Of a stretch of DNA of 64,000 nucleotides, positions 1 through 9,389 are shown in pieces. How positions within the stretch are numbered: position 1 is the first letter of the stretch; the number at the start of each line of letters is the position of its first letter. The notes beneath the pieces were generated by a model. That model saw only the letters and a program-made list of their open reading frames with translations. It was not told where the DNA came from and did no database searches. This stretch comes from Batkoa obscura (taxonomy: Eukaryota > Entomophthoromycota > Entomophthoromycetes > Entomophthorales > Batkoaceae). The stretch covers positions 186,001 to 250,000 of the forward strand of contig JASVEC010000005.1 in the NCBI GenBank assembly GCA_030770535.1, read 5' to 3'. The position numbers were made by a program, and so were the translations under genes.

Positions 1-265
1 TATTTGAAGCTATAGCAGCATAAATACTCACTTTTTGTTCATCACTACCACTTGAAGCTAATAATGAACCATCCGGTCGGATTAATCTATAAGATTGAAA
101 TTTTAGTTATTTAGAAGTATAACAAGGTTACTAAGTAGATGAAGGGAAATTACGAAAAAGTAGAGAAGGAAAAGGATAATATTAAACAAATACTTACAAA
201 CTAGCTGTTTCTCCTTTACTTAAAGCTTGGCTTAAAATCGTACTAATTACTTTGGGTTTAATCAT
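1..265 (-). CDS. LAMTOR2: LAMTOR2-like Ragulator subunit (roadblock/LC7), partial
   Basis: Two exons read on the minus strand and run off the window start. Exon 1 (265-198) begins MIKPKVISTILSQALSKGET and ends at a GTAAGT donor. Exon 2 starts at 86 after a TTATAG acceptor and gives LLIRPDGSLLASSGSDEQ, then AAIASN. This lines up with animal LAMTOR2 (M-RPK-L-QVLSQA, then LL-EGSLLAYSG, then AAIASN). LAMTOR2 is a roadblock-fold subunit of the Ragulator/Lam complex, which anchors Rag GTPases and TORC1 signalling at the vacuole or lysosome. The C-terminal half lies outside the window. It is divergent with COA6, the two ATGs lying 214 bp apart. The family call rests on motif recall, not a search. 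Confidence 0.8.
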
Positions 266-479
266 CGATTTATTATTGTCATAGAAATGAAGAAATTGAG
301 ATTGAAGTGATATTTGATTAGTTCTAGTTAGTTTATTGGTTGGAGCTTCTAATTATGAGAAAATCGAAAAAGTAAGTGAGAATATTCAAATAAAAAATAG
401 AGCAAATTTCATTGATTAACTTTTTTTAACTGCACTTTATCATTTATTAATTCCTATTAATACAATAATCACTGAAACG
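266..479. promoter_or_regulatory. Bidirectional promoter region, LAMTOR2 / COA6
   Basis: The 214 bp between the two divergent start codons must hold both 5' UTRs and both promoters. I see no clear TATA box for either gene; the stretch is AT-rich with short T runs. Confidence 0.45.
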
Positions 480-797
480 ATGGGTTACGAAAGTCTTAAT
501 AAAGAAAAAAGGCGAGCATGTTGGGAAGTGCGTGATCAATATTTTAAATGTTTAGATTCTATACAATGGATTGATGCTGATACGGATCAAAGCGCTACTT
601 GTCAAAAATATAAGCTTTTATTTTTAGAAAAATGTCCAGCTAGCTGGGTAAGTTTTGAGTTACATAAATCTTATATGTTCTATAAAAAATAAGATTAATT
701 GACTTGATTTTAGGTACAACATTTTTCTCAAGGAAGGTCCAATGATGCTCGACAAAAAGCATATGAAAAATTGATGAATAATCCAGAATATAAATAG
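480..797 (+). CDS. COA6: Cytochrome c oxidase assembly factor 6 (twin CXnC)
   Basis: Two exons: 480-647 and 714-797, joined across a GTAAGT...TTTTAG intron of 66 bp. The product is 83 aa. It begins MGYESLNKEKRRACWEVRDQ and has CWEVRDQYFKC (C-x9-C) followed by C-x10-C ending in EKCPASW, then VQHFSQGR after the junction. The order CW-x-x-RD-x-Y/F-x-KC, then CP-x-x-W and a basic tail, matches COA6. COA6 is a small intermembrane-space protein that helps deliver copper to cytochrome c oxidase subunit II. The length is close to the family's usual 75-125 aa. The reading frame is closed exactly by splicing and ends in TAG. It is intact, with the transposon starting about 60 bp downstream. Confidence 0.93.
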
Positions 798-1240
798 TCC
801 ATCTTCTATAAAGAAATAATATTAAATATTAAAAAAACAAATATAAAATAAGAATAAATGGGGGTGTCCGAATTGGTTTCATTTTTTTATCCAATTTTTA
901 AATATTTATATTTTAAAAACTTTGCTTAAAATTCTATAAAAATAAATTCTTTATTAAAAGCCAAAAGTACCCGACACAGTTTTAAATTATTTTGTTATAA
1001 TTTATATTGTCAATTAGCGGAATTTTTATTAAATTTAATATAAATTCCTGGATTAGTAAAGATTTTACTAATATAGCCTGTATAGTGATATTAGTCAAAG
1101 TTGTAATATGTAAATAAATATATGCTTTTATATAGCTTTATTAAGAAATATTTATTATTAATTGTTTTATATTCAACACTACAGATTTGCTATCAAATGA
1201 ATAAATTATTTTAATGTTATAATTACATTATTAATATATC

Positions 1241-1382
1241 GCTAAGTTAATAAATAGCTGCATGGGAGGGAGTGGTTAGCCCCAAAACTATAATTAACCA
1301 TCCCTATGTAATACAAGCAGTGTATTAATAGTTTTTACTTATTATTACAACTACTTGCTCTTTGACTATTTATTAACTTAGC
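1241..1382. mobile_element. 142-bp nested MITE with 17-bp perfect inverted ends
   Basis: GCTAAGTTAATAAATAG at 1241-1257 is the exact reverse complement of 1366-1382, and TATC flanks both ends (1237-1240 and 1383-1386). It lies in the transposase 3' untranslated region, 10 bp before the stop codon as read from this end. It is best read as a small non-autonomous element inserted into the transposon. A strong hairpin or terminator of the transposon itself is the alternative. Confidence 0.6.
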
Positions 1383-1392
1383 TATCAATAAT

Positions 1393-3096
1393 TTAAGTAA
1401 TATCAACATTTAATAATTGATTTCTATCATCTAATAAGCTACTTACTTGCTTACTAAATATTGAAACTTTTAAATTCTCAGTTATTTTTGTAAGATAAGC
1501 TGGGGTTGACCTTTTAATTTTTCTATCCTCTATAGACTCTATAACTTTAATTGAAATTATGTCGCTTTTTTTTGATCTATCAGATACTGGATAACAGTAT
1601 AGTTTTTTACCACGTTTAATAAAATGTAAATACTTTTTAATACCTTTTATTTTTATTATTTTTTTTGTATCTTTGTTTCTTTCATACTTTTTAAAAATTA
1701 TATTTGTTTTCCCATTATTGACAGTTGAGTTATTAAATCTATTATTTTCACAAACAAAAATCTCAAATTTTGAAATTAATTGATCAATATCTTCTATTTT
1801 ACCTAATGCTTCAAGACTATTTTTCCACTGTGAAAGATTTCCAAAATGCCCGTCAACTATACTTTTTCCATGATGCTCAGCAAAAAAATTAAGATCAATA
1901 TTTAAACTACTATTTATTTTATGACTTTCTTCAAATACATAATGTAAAAACTCTTGAGATTTAAAATGATATCCTGTATCTGCCCATATATTAATTTTTG
2001 TAAACTTTTTAAACAAAGGCTCTTTAGATATTAAATCAATCAAACAATCTCCTGCATATGCTGAATCATGATTTAATATTTCAGATAAATAATCAAAATA
2101 AACTTTGCCTATTGTTTTATCGTTTTTTAAATACAAAACGCCAAACCCTAATACTGATATAGCTTGTTTGTTATAATGATCTAAGTTTATTGGATCTGGT
2201 CTCGTTCCTATTTCCATATTTTGTTTAAAGTCTAAAATTATTATACAACTTCTATTATTTAATTTTTCAATAGTTTCATTAAGTATGTTTTTTTGAGTAT
2301 CAACACAAAATTCATGTAATTTATATAACCTTTTTTCTTTATTAAAAGATTCCTGTATCTCTGCTTTATTTTCTGTCGCTGTATTTATTTTATTTTCAAA
2401 TAACTTTTTTCTAACTGTATACTGGGCACATATATTACATAAATCTGTTTTTCTTGCTGGATTTTTAAAATTATTTGGTATATATTTGAAAAATGTTGAC
2501 CTAGCTACTGCTTTATCTTTTAAATCATTAAAATACTTACTGTATATCATCCTTCTACTTTTATTTAATATATATATATTCTCTGACGAATATTTATCAT
2601 TATTTTTCTTACTAAATCTTGATGAAATAGTTGAATTATCAAGTAAATATTGTATAATAATCTCGATTTGCTCATCTTTAATTTTTTTTGTATTTTTGAT
2701 AGTAGGTCGTAATGTTGGTATTTTATTATTATTAATTATTTTTGAATAATCATATTGATTTTTACTTATATTAAATCCAAAACTTTTACATTCATCAAAA
2801 GAATATACTGAAGCTATAGTCGATAATAATGCTACTTGTTGGTTTTTGTTTCCTGTTTCCCTTAAAACACTAATTTTATACATTGCTTGATTAAGTTTGT
2901 TATTATTAATAGTAAAATTTAATAATATTTCTTTTCTTTTTTTTGTTTTATTATAAAATTCCATAAACTTTGGGCAATTGTGAATAGTTGCTAAAATTGA
3001 TGTAAATGAATTACAATGTTTATACAATGTGCTTCTCCCTACCGTATTAAAGTTTTTAGAAATTCCATTTCGAAGTTTAGTTATAAAAGCTTGCAT
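1393..3096 (-). CDS. Transposase, RNase H-like (DDE-type), unclassified
   Basis: A single open frame of 567 aa inside the terminal repeats. An N-terminal region with VGRSTLYKHCNSF could form a helix-turn-helix. A small zinc-binding motif C220-x2-C223 (LCNICAQY) follows. The likely catalytic core runs from ILDFKQN (D289) through ILNHDS (341-345) and IWADTGYHFKSQ (D373) to FFAEHHGKSIVDGHFG (HGK 409-411, D415). The order LDF...HDS...WaDt...FF--HGK--DG resembles an uncharacterised transposase-like family known to me from animal genomes. I infer a cut-and-paste DDE enzyme. No introns or in-frame stops are visible. The start codon is the first ATG of the frame. Exact superfamily unknown. Confidence 0.75.
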   Translation of the reverse strand: MQAFITKLRNGISKNFNTVGRSTLYKHCNSFTSILATIHNCPKFMEFYNKTKKRKEILLNFTINNNKLNQAMYKISVLRETGNKNQQVALLSTIASVYSFDECKSFGFNISKNQYDYSKIINNNKIPTLRPTIKNTKKIKDEQIEIIIQYLLDNSTISSRFSKKNNDKYSSENIYILNKSRRMIYSKYFNDLKDKAVARSTFFKYIPNNFKNPARKTDLCNICAQYTVRKKLFENKINTATENKAEIQESFNKEKRLYKLHEFCVDTQKNILNETIEKLNNRSCIIILDFKQNMEIGTRPDPINLDHYNKQAISVLGFGVLYLKNDKTIGKVYFDYLSEILNHDSAYAGDCLIDLISKEPLFKKFTKINIWADTGYHFKSQEFLHYVFEESHKINSSLNIDLNFFAEHHGKSIVDGHFGNLSQWKNSLEALGKIEDIDQLISKFEIFVCENNRFNNSTVNNGKTNIIFKKYERNKDTKKIIKIKGIKKYLHFIKRGKKLYCYPVSDRSKKSDIISIKVIESIEDRKIKRSTPAYLTKITENLKVSIFSKQVSSLLDDRNQLLNVDIT

Positions 3097-3187
3097 TTTG
3101 TTTTTATTTTAACAAAAAACAAAGTCAAATAACTATATAATTATATATTATATAGCTATTGAATATTTAATAAAAAATACAAAACAC

Positions 3188-3560
3188 TGTGAAATATCGT
3201 TTCATCATCTCTGTGATTGATTATCGCATAATAATCACTTAACTTGTTTACAAAACTAGTTGAGTATAAAATAGATTCTCAACATAATAGCTCAAGGCTT
3301 TTTAATTAAATTGTTCCCTAATATTTTACTTTTAATAAAGCCACTAAATCTTTCTGATAATATCTTATGTAGATTTTATAGTAATATCCTGTATTCTATT
3401 TATTTTACATAGCTCGTAGCTTATTGCGTATTACTCCTATTGATTTAAGTCTATCTTAGCTACATAAACTAAGGCCTTTTGACTTACGGCCAGTTAACTA
3501 AGCTAGAGCTGCTTTCAACTCCAATTGCTGAGTACTAACTTTCACAAACATATAATCAAA
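3188..3560. repeat. Dispersed repeat, copy 1 (inside the transposon)
   Basis: This stretch between the transposase start and the right terminal repeat is closely similar to 35239-35710. Shared landmarks are ACTTGTTTACAAAACTAGTTG, then GGCTTTTTAATT, then AATAAAGCCACTAA, TCTTTCTGATAA and TTAAGTCTATCTTAG. Copy 2 has roughly 100 bp extra after the first landmark. It probably holds the transposase promoter and subterminal binding sites. Confidence 0.75.
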
Positions 3561-3847
3561 AAAATAAAATAAAATAAAATAAATAAAATAAGTCTTTAAG
3601 TTAAATTTTTATATTTAATTTTAAGCTTTTTAAATTTAGCTAATTATACATTAAAGACTTACAAATTTAAAAACTTAAAATTTGGATTAATTTCTAGTTA
3701 AATTCTGAAACCAATTCGGACACCCCCAAATAAACTTAAAAATAGCCATAATTTGATTATCAACTTCAATAAATTAAAATATTCAACTTTTCTTTTTATT
3801 AATAAACATATTACTACTATTAACTCCATGAATGATAAACTCTTATA

Positions 3848-5515
3848 TTAATACTCACAAGAATCTGGTTTAAACTCATGAATAGTTCCTAAATAATGCC
3901 AAAATCCTCGAACTCCTCTAGCATATTCCACCAAATTAATTAAATTTTTGGCCAAAGATTGTAAACCCCATAACCCCACCCTTTTTAATCGTCGATTTCT
4001 TTCCCTTTCATCTTGTACTAAATTAATTAATTCAAAACTTACTTCTTTAGATAAATCATAAGCTAATTCACTATCATATACTGTCCAGGAACCATCAAAT
4101 TTCGACTATATGTTTTATTAATTTAATTAAATTTAATAAGTTCTATTAAATAGAATCAACTTACAATATCAGTAACTACTCTACATTGAATTGGAATTAG
4201 TGTTCTATTGGAATTCATAAAAGCAATAACGGGTCTTACAACAGCTTGAGAAGCTAAAGAAAATTCTTTTGTATTCATTGGTATCCCCGCTTTAATATTA
4301 TGAAATTTAATTTTAAAATCAAAAATTAATTGTTCCAAATGACTACCCTCATCTAATCTTTTTTGGACTTTTAATAATCCATTTTTTTTAATATTTGAAT
4401 TCACTGTATTTAATAAATCTATCAATGGCGGAAAATGATGGGGTAATTCAATACTTAGATTTTCAATATTTTTACTAACAACTTCATCCACTTTAATTAA
4501 AAAGTCATTTGTTACCATCGCTAATATATCTTCTTCTTCATTCTTTTGTGGTATCATAAAATCAACATCAAAATCAACTCTACCTGAAGTAATCCATCCA
4601 AAGGGACCTTCTACTCCTCCATTAAATTGATCTATTGGTACTCCATCTACTCTAAAATGAGACTAAATAAAAATATATTAATATTAAATATAATAAATAA
4701 ATAAAGTAAACTGTTATTATTATTATTAAATATTTACCCTTTTAAATCCATGATTTTTATCAATATCATTAATATCATTTTGAGCCATATGAACTGAAAA
4801 TAAACAATTATCAAACATACCAACAATAGAATTGGCACACATCATATCAAATAAAAACCAACGTTGTCTTAATAAAGGAATATTAGCATTAAATATAGAT
4901 ACTTGAAATGGACGAAAATTATAAGGATGACAGATAGTAATTAAACAATCTTCAATTATTAAAGAATTTAATTCTAAATCTTTTTTTTGATTTAATTGTC
5001 TTGCTTTTAAAGGTTCAAATTCTTCATCTGGATAAGTTATTTGACTTCGATCTATAAATTTTATTTAAAATTTTATTTAATTTTACATTTTGATATAGAA
5101 TTTACCTATAACTCCCCTCATCCCTTTAATAAAACAATCTTTAACTAAACCTTTACCTAAATAGAAATAATTGTTAATATCTTTTATCTTTTAATAAATC
5201 AATTGAAAAACTCTTTACCATCCAACCATCTTATTAATGATAATGTAATTTCAATATTATCAAAACTTAAATCCCAAATTGCAGGGGAATCAGGGTAAGG
5301 TAAATTTGTTTCATTATCTTTTATTACATTATATTGTAATTTAACTTGCTTCATACTAATTTTATTCTCTTTCCAATTAGGTACTATTGCATTTCCAATA
5401 CTTACTTCCATACCTATTTGTTTACTAATGATTTTACTTAAAGTTAAACGTACCCATTCTAATAGTATAAAATATTAATAAAAACAGATAAAAATTATCA
5501 TTATTACAAATATAG

Positions 5516-5546
<31 letters not shown>

Positions 5547-6065
5547 TTAAATTACCTTGAAATTGAAAACTATTAGCAATAAATAAAAGAGTTGAAAAAA
5601 AGGTAGTTGTACCAAGTAATATAAAAAATATATTAGATAGAAATAACCAAGAGAATAAAGCCATAAAATCATCCATACTCCAAGGTCGATTCGTTCGCAT
5701 TAATATTAATTTTATTTTAGATTTTATTTGTTGCCATCGAGTAATTGAAAGAGTATTACTATTATTATTATTATTATTGTTTGATAGTAATTTTGTGTTT
5801 ATTTTTTCTATGGTTCTATTATGAGTTGGTTCATTTGTTGTACTATATAATTGAGCTAATAATGGGGTACTACATTTATATTTTTTATTATATTTTTTAA
5901 TAGTATGAAAATAAATTTGACTGTATTTATAATTCTAAAAATAAAAAATATGAATATAAATATATTACTCTGTTCTATTATATATTAAGCACTTACCCAA
6001 CCAATTTTTTTAAAAGTGGATGTAATTAAATTTGTTGCTTGAAATAATCTATAAAATGAGAACAT
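3848..6065 (-). CDS. MDM31: Mdm31/Mdm32-type mitochondrial inner membrane protein
   Basis: Seven exons on the minus strand: 6065-5997, 5934-5556, 5458-5219, 5156-5106, 5051-4738, 4662-4165, 4105-3848. All junctions are GT-AG and keep frame, giving 602 aa. Exon 2 has NRPWSMDDFMALFSWLFLSN followed by a hydrophobic segment with LLGTTTFFS, typical of Mdm31. Later come SKIISKQIGMEVSIGNAIVP, GKGLVKD, KGMRGVI, FRPFQVSIFNAN and SIVGMFDNCLFSVH, all family hallmarks. Mdm31/32 are fungal inner-membrane proteins needed for mitochondrial shape, nucleoid stability and lipid homeostasis. The N-terminal 50 residues are a plausible import sequence. The start ATG is the one in frame just upstream of the first donor. 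The gene is intact; Mdm31 versus Mdm32 is not firmly separated. Confidence 0.92.
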
Positions 6066-6397
6066 TAATTATATTCATTTTGTAGTTTTAAATTTTATTA
6101 TATTTATTAATGTTTTAGAATTTGGGTTTTTTATAAACCAATAATATTTGTTTTCAAAATTCTATAATTCTTTACTAAAAATTAAAATTGATTTTATTTA
6201 ATGTTGGAATAATATGTGGGAATTAAAAAAGAAATAAAATGAAATTTAATGTTATGTTTGTTCATTTATAAAATATTTTGAAAATTAATCAGTTATTAAA
6301 CAAATAAGTAATTAAAAGTAATTCTCAAAATTAAATGTATTTAATTTTATAAAAAGTAATTTAATAATTCTTCTCTTATACCTCTTCGAATTTTAAT

Positions 6398-7039
6398 TTA
6401 ACACTTCTCACATTTACGAATATCTTGTAACCATTTCTCACATTTACCATTTTCTTTCGTTCCTTCACAAATACATTGATCTCCTAAACAAACCCAACAA
6501 ACATTACCTTCTGGTTTTTCTATTGAAAATTCTTTATCTAATATTCGATTCCAACAAATTGACTTTTTCTTAGGACATAGATGACCATCTACCCATTTAC
6601 ATTGATTAATTAAAGGTTTGAAGTGTCTTTCATTCTGATGAGAAGAGGTTTCGAATAGATTATTAGTTTGATGTAAAAATAGATTATGATTGGAATGGGA
6701 AGAGATTTCAATAATATTATTAGTACTTAGTTTCGGCTGTTTTTTCATTACTTTACCATCATAAGAATTGATTTTATCTTCTTTTAAATGTAATCTATTC
6801 TTTTTAAGATTAAAAACAGATTCTTTTTGAACTTTAATTATATTATTAAAAGAACTTAAATTTTCATTAGTTGATATTTCAATTGGGTTAGCTACATCTT
6901 TAAGGGTATTTTTAGTTTCAGATGTAAATGGGATTTGCTCTGGATAAACTAAATCTTTCAAGCTATTCACATTTGATGAGGTAGAAATTGATAGACTTAA
7001 GATACTGATTAATTGAGTTAATAATACAAGGAATTTCAT
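6398..7039 (-). CDS. Secreted ten-cysteine protein, copy 1
   Basis: Single-exon gene of 213 aa. It starts MKFLVLLTQLISILSLSIST, a signal peptide, then a variable polar middle with the short motif LKDLVYPEQI. It ends in a conserved 68-residue domain from CKWVDGHLCPKKKSICWNR to IRKCEKC with spacing C-x7-C-x6-C-x18-C-x2-C-x4-C-x1-C-x8-C-x9-C-x2-C. Ten cysteines suggest five disulfides in an extracellular protein. I do not recognise the family. It is the most diverged of three tandem copies (7752-8405, 9390-9908) and shares an upstream element with them (7115-7160). A host-interaction or cell-wall role is speculation. Confidence 0.85.
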   Translation of the reverse strand: MKFLVLLTQLISILSLSISTSSNVNSLKDLVYPEQIPFTSETKNTLKDVANPIEISTNENLSSFNNIIKVQKESVFNLKKNRLHLKEDKINSYDGKVMKKQPKLSTNNIIEISSHSNHNLFLHQTNNLFETSSHQNERHFKPLINQCKWVDGHLCPKKKSICWNRILDKEFSIEKPEGNVCWVCLGDQCICEGTKENGKCEKWLQDIRKCEKC

Positions 7040-7109
7040 TTTTATCTAGTTATTTTTTAAATAAAATATTGTTGATTAGTTCAATTTATACTTTCTCGAA
7101 ATTGTAGTC

Positions 7110-7165
7110 TTAGAATTGAGTTATTTTAGTTTTCATTTGATGATCTAGTTGTTGATCGCTAGTCA
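7110..7165 (-). promoter_or_regulatory. Conserved upstream element of the Cys-rich genes, copy 1
   Basis: Read on the minus strand: GATCAACAACTAGATCATCA, then about 10 bp, then AAAATAACTCAATTCT. It lies about 75-125 bp upstream of the ATG. The same element occurs before the other two paralogues, so it is a candidate regulatory site; an old duplication relic is the alternative. Confidence 0.5.
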
Positions 7166-7423
7166 TTTCATTCCAAATTCTAGTGTATTTTGGTTAGTCA
7201 ATTAAAGTTCAAAATTTAATGAGAAAACAAAGTTTTAGTGTACTTTTTAGATCAATTTTCTTCAGTTTATGAAATAGAAGAATTATTTACTCATTTCAAA
7301 CTGTTATATCTTTTAAGTTTAGTAAATAAAATGATATTATTGCTAACAACATTAATTACTTTATTTGACTTTACTTTTTTTCGATTAGTATTGAATTGTC
7401 AAAAAGTTAGAAATGAAATATAA

Positions 7424-7751
7424 AAACATATTTTTACTGTTGTAATTTGATATCCTTGCTATATTTTCTATAAGAAAATTAGAAAAACATGACAAATCTC
7501 AGTAACTTGAATACAGCTAATTCAAGAGAAATAGTACATTTCTAACTGACTGTTCAAGAATAAAAAGAAGCACCTTTGAAATAATCAAAAGATAAAAATT
7601 GCTGTTAAACATGTAGTATTGAACTTTGATTAGAAGCAATACATTCGATAAAAGGTAAAAAAAACTCAAAGACATTTCAACTAATAAAAACGTATAAATT
7701 TAATGAAAAGTTCTCTTCCCTTTTCCCTTCCCTCCCCTTCTCTGTTTTGTT
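7424..7751. other. Intergenic, nothing recognised
   Basis: Spacer upstream of Cys-rich copy 1 and downstream of copy 2. No gene, RNA or repeat was recognised apart from the shared upstream element listed separately. Confidence 0.5.
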
Positions 7752-8405
7752 CTACTTCTTATCCTCACACTTCTCACACTTACGAATATCTTGTAACCAT
7801 TTCTCACATTTACCATTTTCTTTTGTTCCCTCGCATGTACATTGATCTCCTAAACAAACCCAACAAACATTACCTTCTGGCTTCTCTACGGAAAATTCTT
7901 TATCCAATGCTCTATTCCAACAGATATAATTAGATTTTGGACATGGATGACCATCTACCCATTTACATTTATTAATAAAAGGTACAGCTGGTCGTGAAGG
8001 GTCACGGAAAGGGTGAGTTAAATCCTCAAGATTATGATCAGAGTGGGATTCAGGATGCTCTTTATTTGAATGAGGTGAATCTTCATCATCAATTTGGGGT
8101 CTAAACTTATTACGACTTGGATGGGGTGAATCTTTATGACTGTTATCATCTTGAGGTTTGGAAGTGTTTTCAATTGAATCGTTGTCAGGATTGGGTTTAA
8201 GATATGCTCTTTTTGGACCGTTACCACAGGGTCTAGCACGATTAGAGCTTAGGTGACGAGGCGTATTTTCAAGGAAATTACCAATTTCAGATTCAGATCG
8301 AATTCTCTCGGGATTAGCTGAATCTTCTAAACCATTCCCTTTTGGTTGGAACAAATCCATGCTTAATATGAAAGTTATTTGAGTTATTAATAAGATATAT
8401 TTCAT
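7752..8405 (-). CDS. Secreted ten-cysteine protein, copy 2
   Basis: Single-exon gene of 217 aa. The signal peptide MKYILLITQITFILSMDLF is followed by a long hydrophilic middle rich in Asp, Ser, His, Pro and Asn (residues about 25-140) with LEDSANPERI and LEDLTHPFRDPSRPAVPF. The same ten-cysteine domain closes the protein (CKWVDGHPCPKSNYICWNR onward). The 245 bp coding the end of this domain (7773-8017) are identical to 9411-9655 in copy 3, while the middles differ strongly. The gene is therefore a mosaic: a homogenised C-terminal domain on a fast-evolving linker. The shared upstream element lies in inverted orientation here. Function unknown; clearly secreted. Confidence 0.87.
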   Translation of the reverse strand: MKYILLITQITFILSMDLFQPKGNGLEDSANPERIRSESEIGNFLENTPRHLSSNRARPCGNGPKRAYLKPNPDNDSIENTSKPQDDNSHKDSPHPSRNKFRPQIDDEDSPHSNKEHPESHSDHNLEDLTHPFRDPSRPAVPFINKCKWVDGHPCPKSNYICWNRALDKEFSVEKPEGNVCWVCLGDQCTCEGTKENGKCEKWLQDIRKCEKCEDKK

Positions 8406-8507
8406 TTTAATTTTTAATTTTTAAAACGTAAAATAATAAGTTCATTTCATGTTATATATTTGGGTTTTATATGGCTTTTTTAAAATTGGAACACTCAAAA
8501 TAAAGAC

Positions 8508-8560
8508 TGAAGATCAACACTAGATCATCATATTCAAAAAAATAACTCAATTTTGATAGC
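8508..8560 (+). promoter_or_regulatory. Conserved upstream element of the Cys-rich genes, copy 2 (flipped)
   Basis: GATCAACACTAGATCATCAT followed by AAAATAACTCAATTTT reads on the plus strand, opposite to copies 1 and 3 relative to the gene. It lies about 105-155 bp upstream of the copy-2 ATG. Confidence 0.5.
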
Positions 8561-9389
8561 TCAATTTTTTAGTAGGCACTTTTTTATTTGAAGATTTGGA
8601 TAATATCGATAAATTTTGTAAGCATTAAAATATACCGTTTCTACTAATGTTTTACTCGCCAAACATTGAACAATCGCAAGCAAGACTTAATAAAATTATA
8701 AACATTTAAAAAAATAAAAAAACAAAACCGAATTTAAATATTATATTCAATAAAAAAATATCGAGGATTATTAATTATATCTTTTATAACTATTTTTACT
8801 GTTTTTTCAAGTTTTTTTTTGCTTAGAATAAAAAAGTCTTGCTGAAATTTATTTCATTTCTTTATCAGTATTTATAACATTTTATTGAGTTTTTACTTGG
8901 AATTGCTGATAACTGGCCAGTAAAAAATTTGTTAAATAGGCTCTGAGAAATAGTGCTCCAAAATATATATAAAATAATTTCGATTTTTATTTCAATATAG
9001 AGAGATTTTTTTTTAATAGCTTTGCTAAATTTTTATTGAGAATTGTCAACCTGATGCTGTTCAAATCATTTACAAAGTATTTGATTGTGTCATTGTTTTC
9101 GATGCTATTGGCTATACGAAAATACTATATTTTTACCTATTTATGTACTATTGAGTTGAAAAATGATAGTAATATATCTTGTCAAAAAAGATATATTAAT
9201 ATTTAATTATCTTTTTTAATAAATTCCATGAATAATAAAATAAGTACTCTCTTATAGATAGAAGAAGTATAATAATATAAAAAAATAATCTATAAGCATA
9301 ATATAAAAGTAATAAATAAACATCATGAAACATTTCACATCCGAATAAAAAATTACTAATTTATTAAAAAAACTTTCTCCTCATCTCCC
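8561..9389. other. Intergenic, nothing recognised
   Basis: AT-rich spacer between Cys-rich copies 2 and 3. No coding or RNA signal seen. Confidence 0.5.

Larger units (their letters stand above)
858..3728 (-). mobile_element. DNA transposon with GGGGGTGTCC ends, apparently complete
   Basis: A 2.87-kb element bounded by perfect inverted ends: TGGGGGTGTCCGAATTGG plus five more matching bases at the left end, and the exact reverse complement at the right end. AATAAA occurs just outside both ends (853-858 and 3729-3734) and may be the target duplication, though AT-rich flanks make that uncertain. Inside are one long minus-strand transposase gene, a nested small inverted-repeat element at 1241-1382, and a subterminal stretch (3188-3560) that recurs at 35 kb. 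Intact ends and an open transposase suggest a recent insertion between COA6 and MDM31. The superfamily was not identified. Confidence 0.85.

Noticed and set aside
2486-2749. Plus-strand ORF inside the transposase
   Set aside because: It lies antisense to conserved transposase sequence and is hydrophobic only because it complements AT-rich codons.
7238-7423. Short hydrophobic ORF upstream of the Cys-rich gene
   Set aside because: No homologous frame near the other two paralogues; composition is that of AT-rich spacer.
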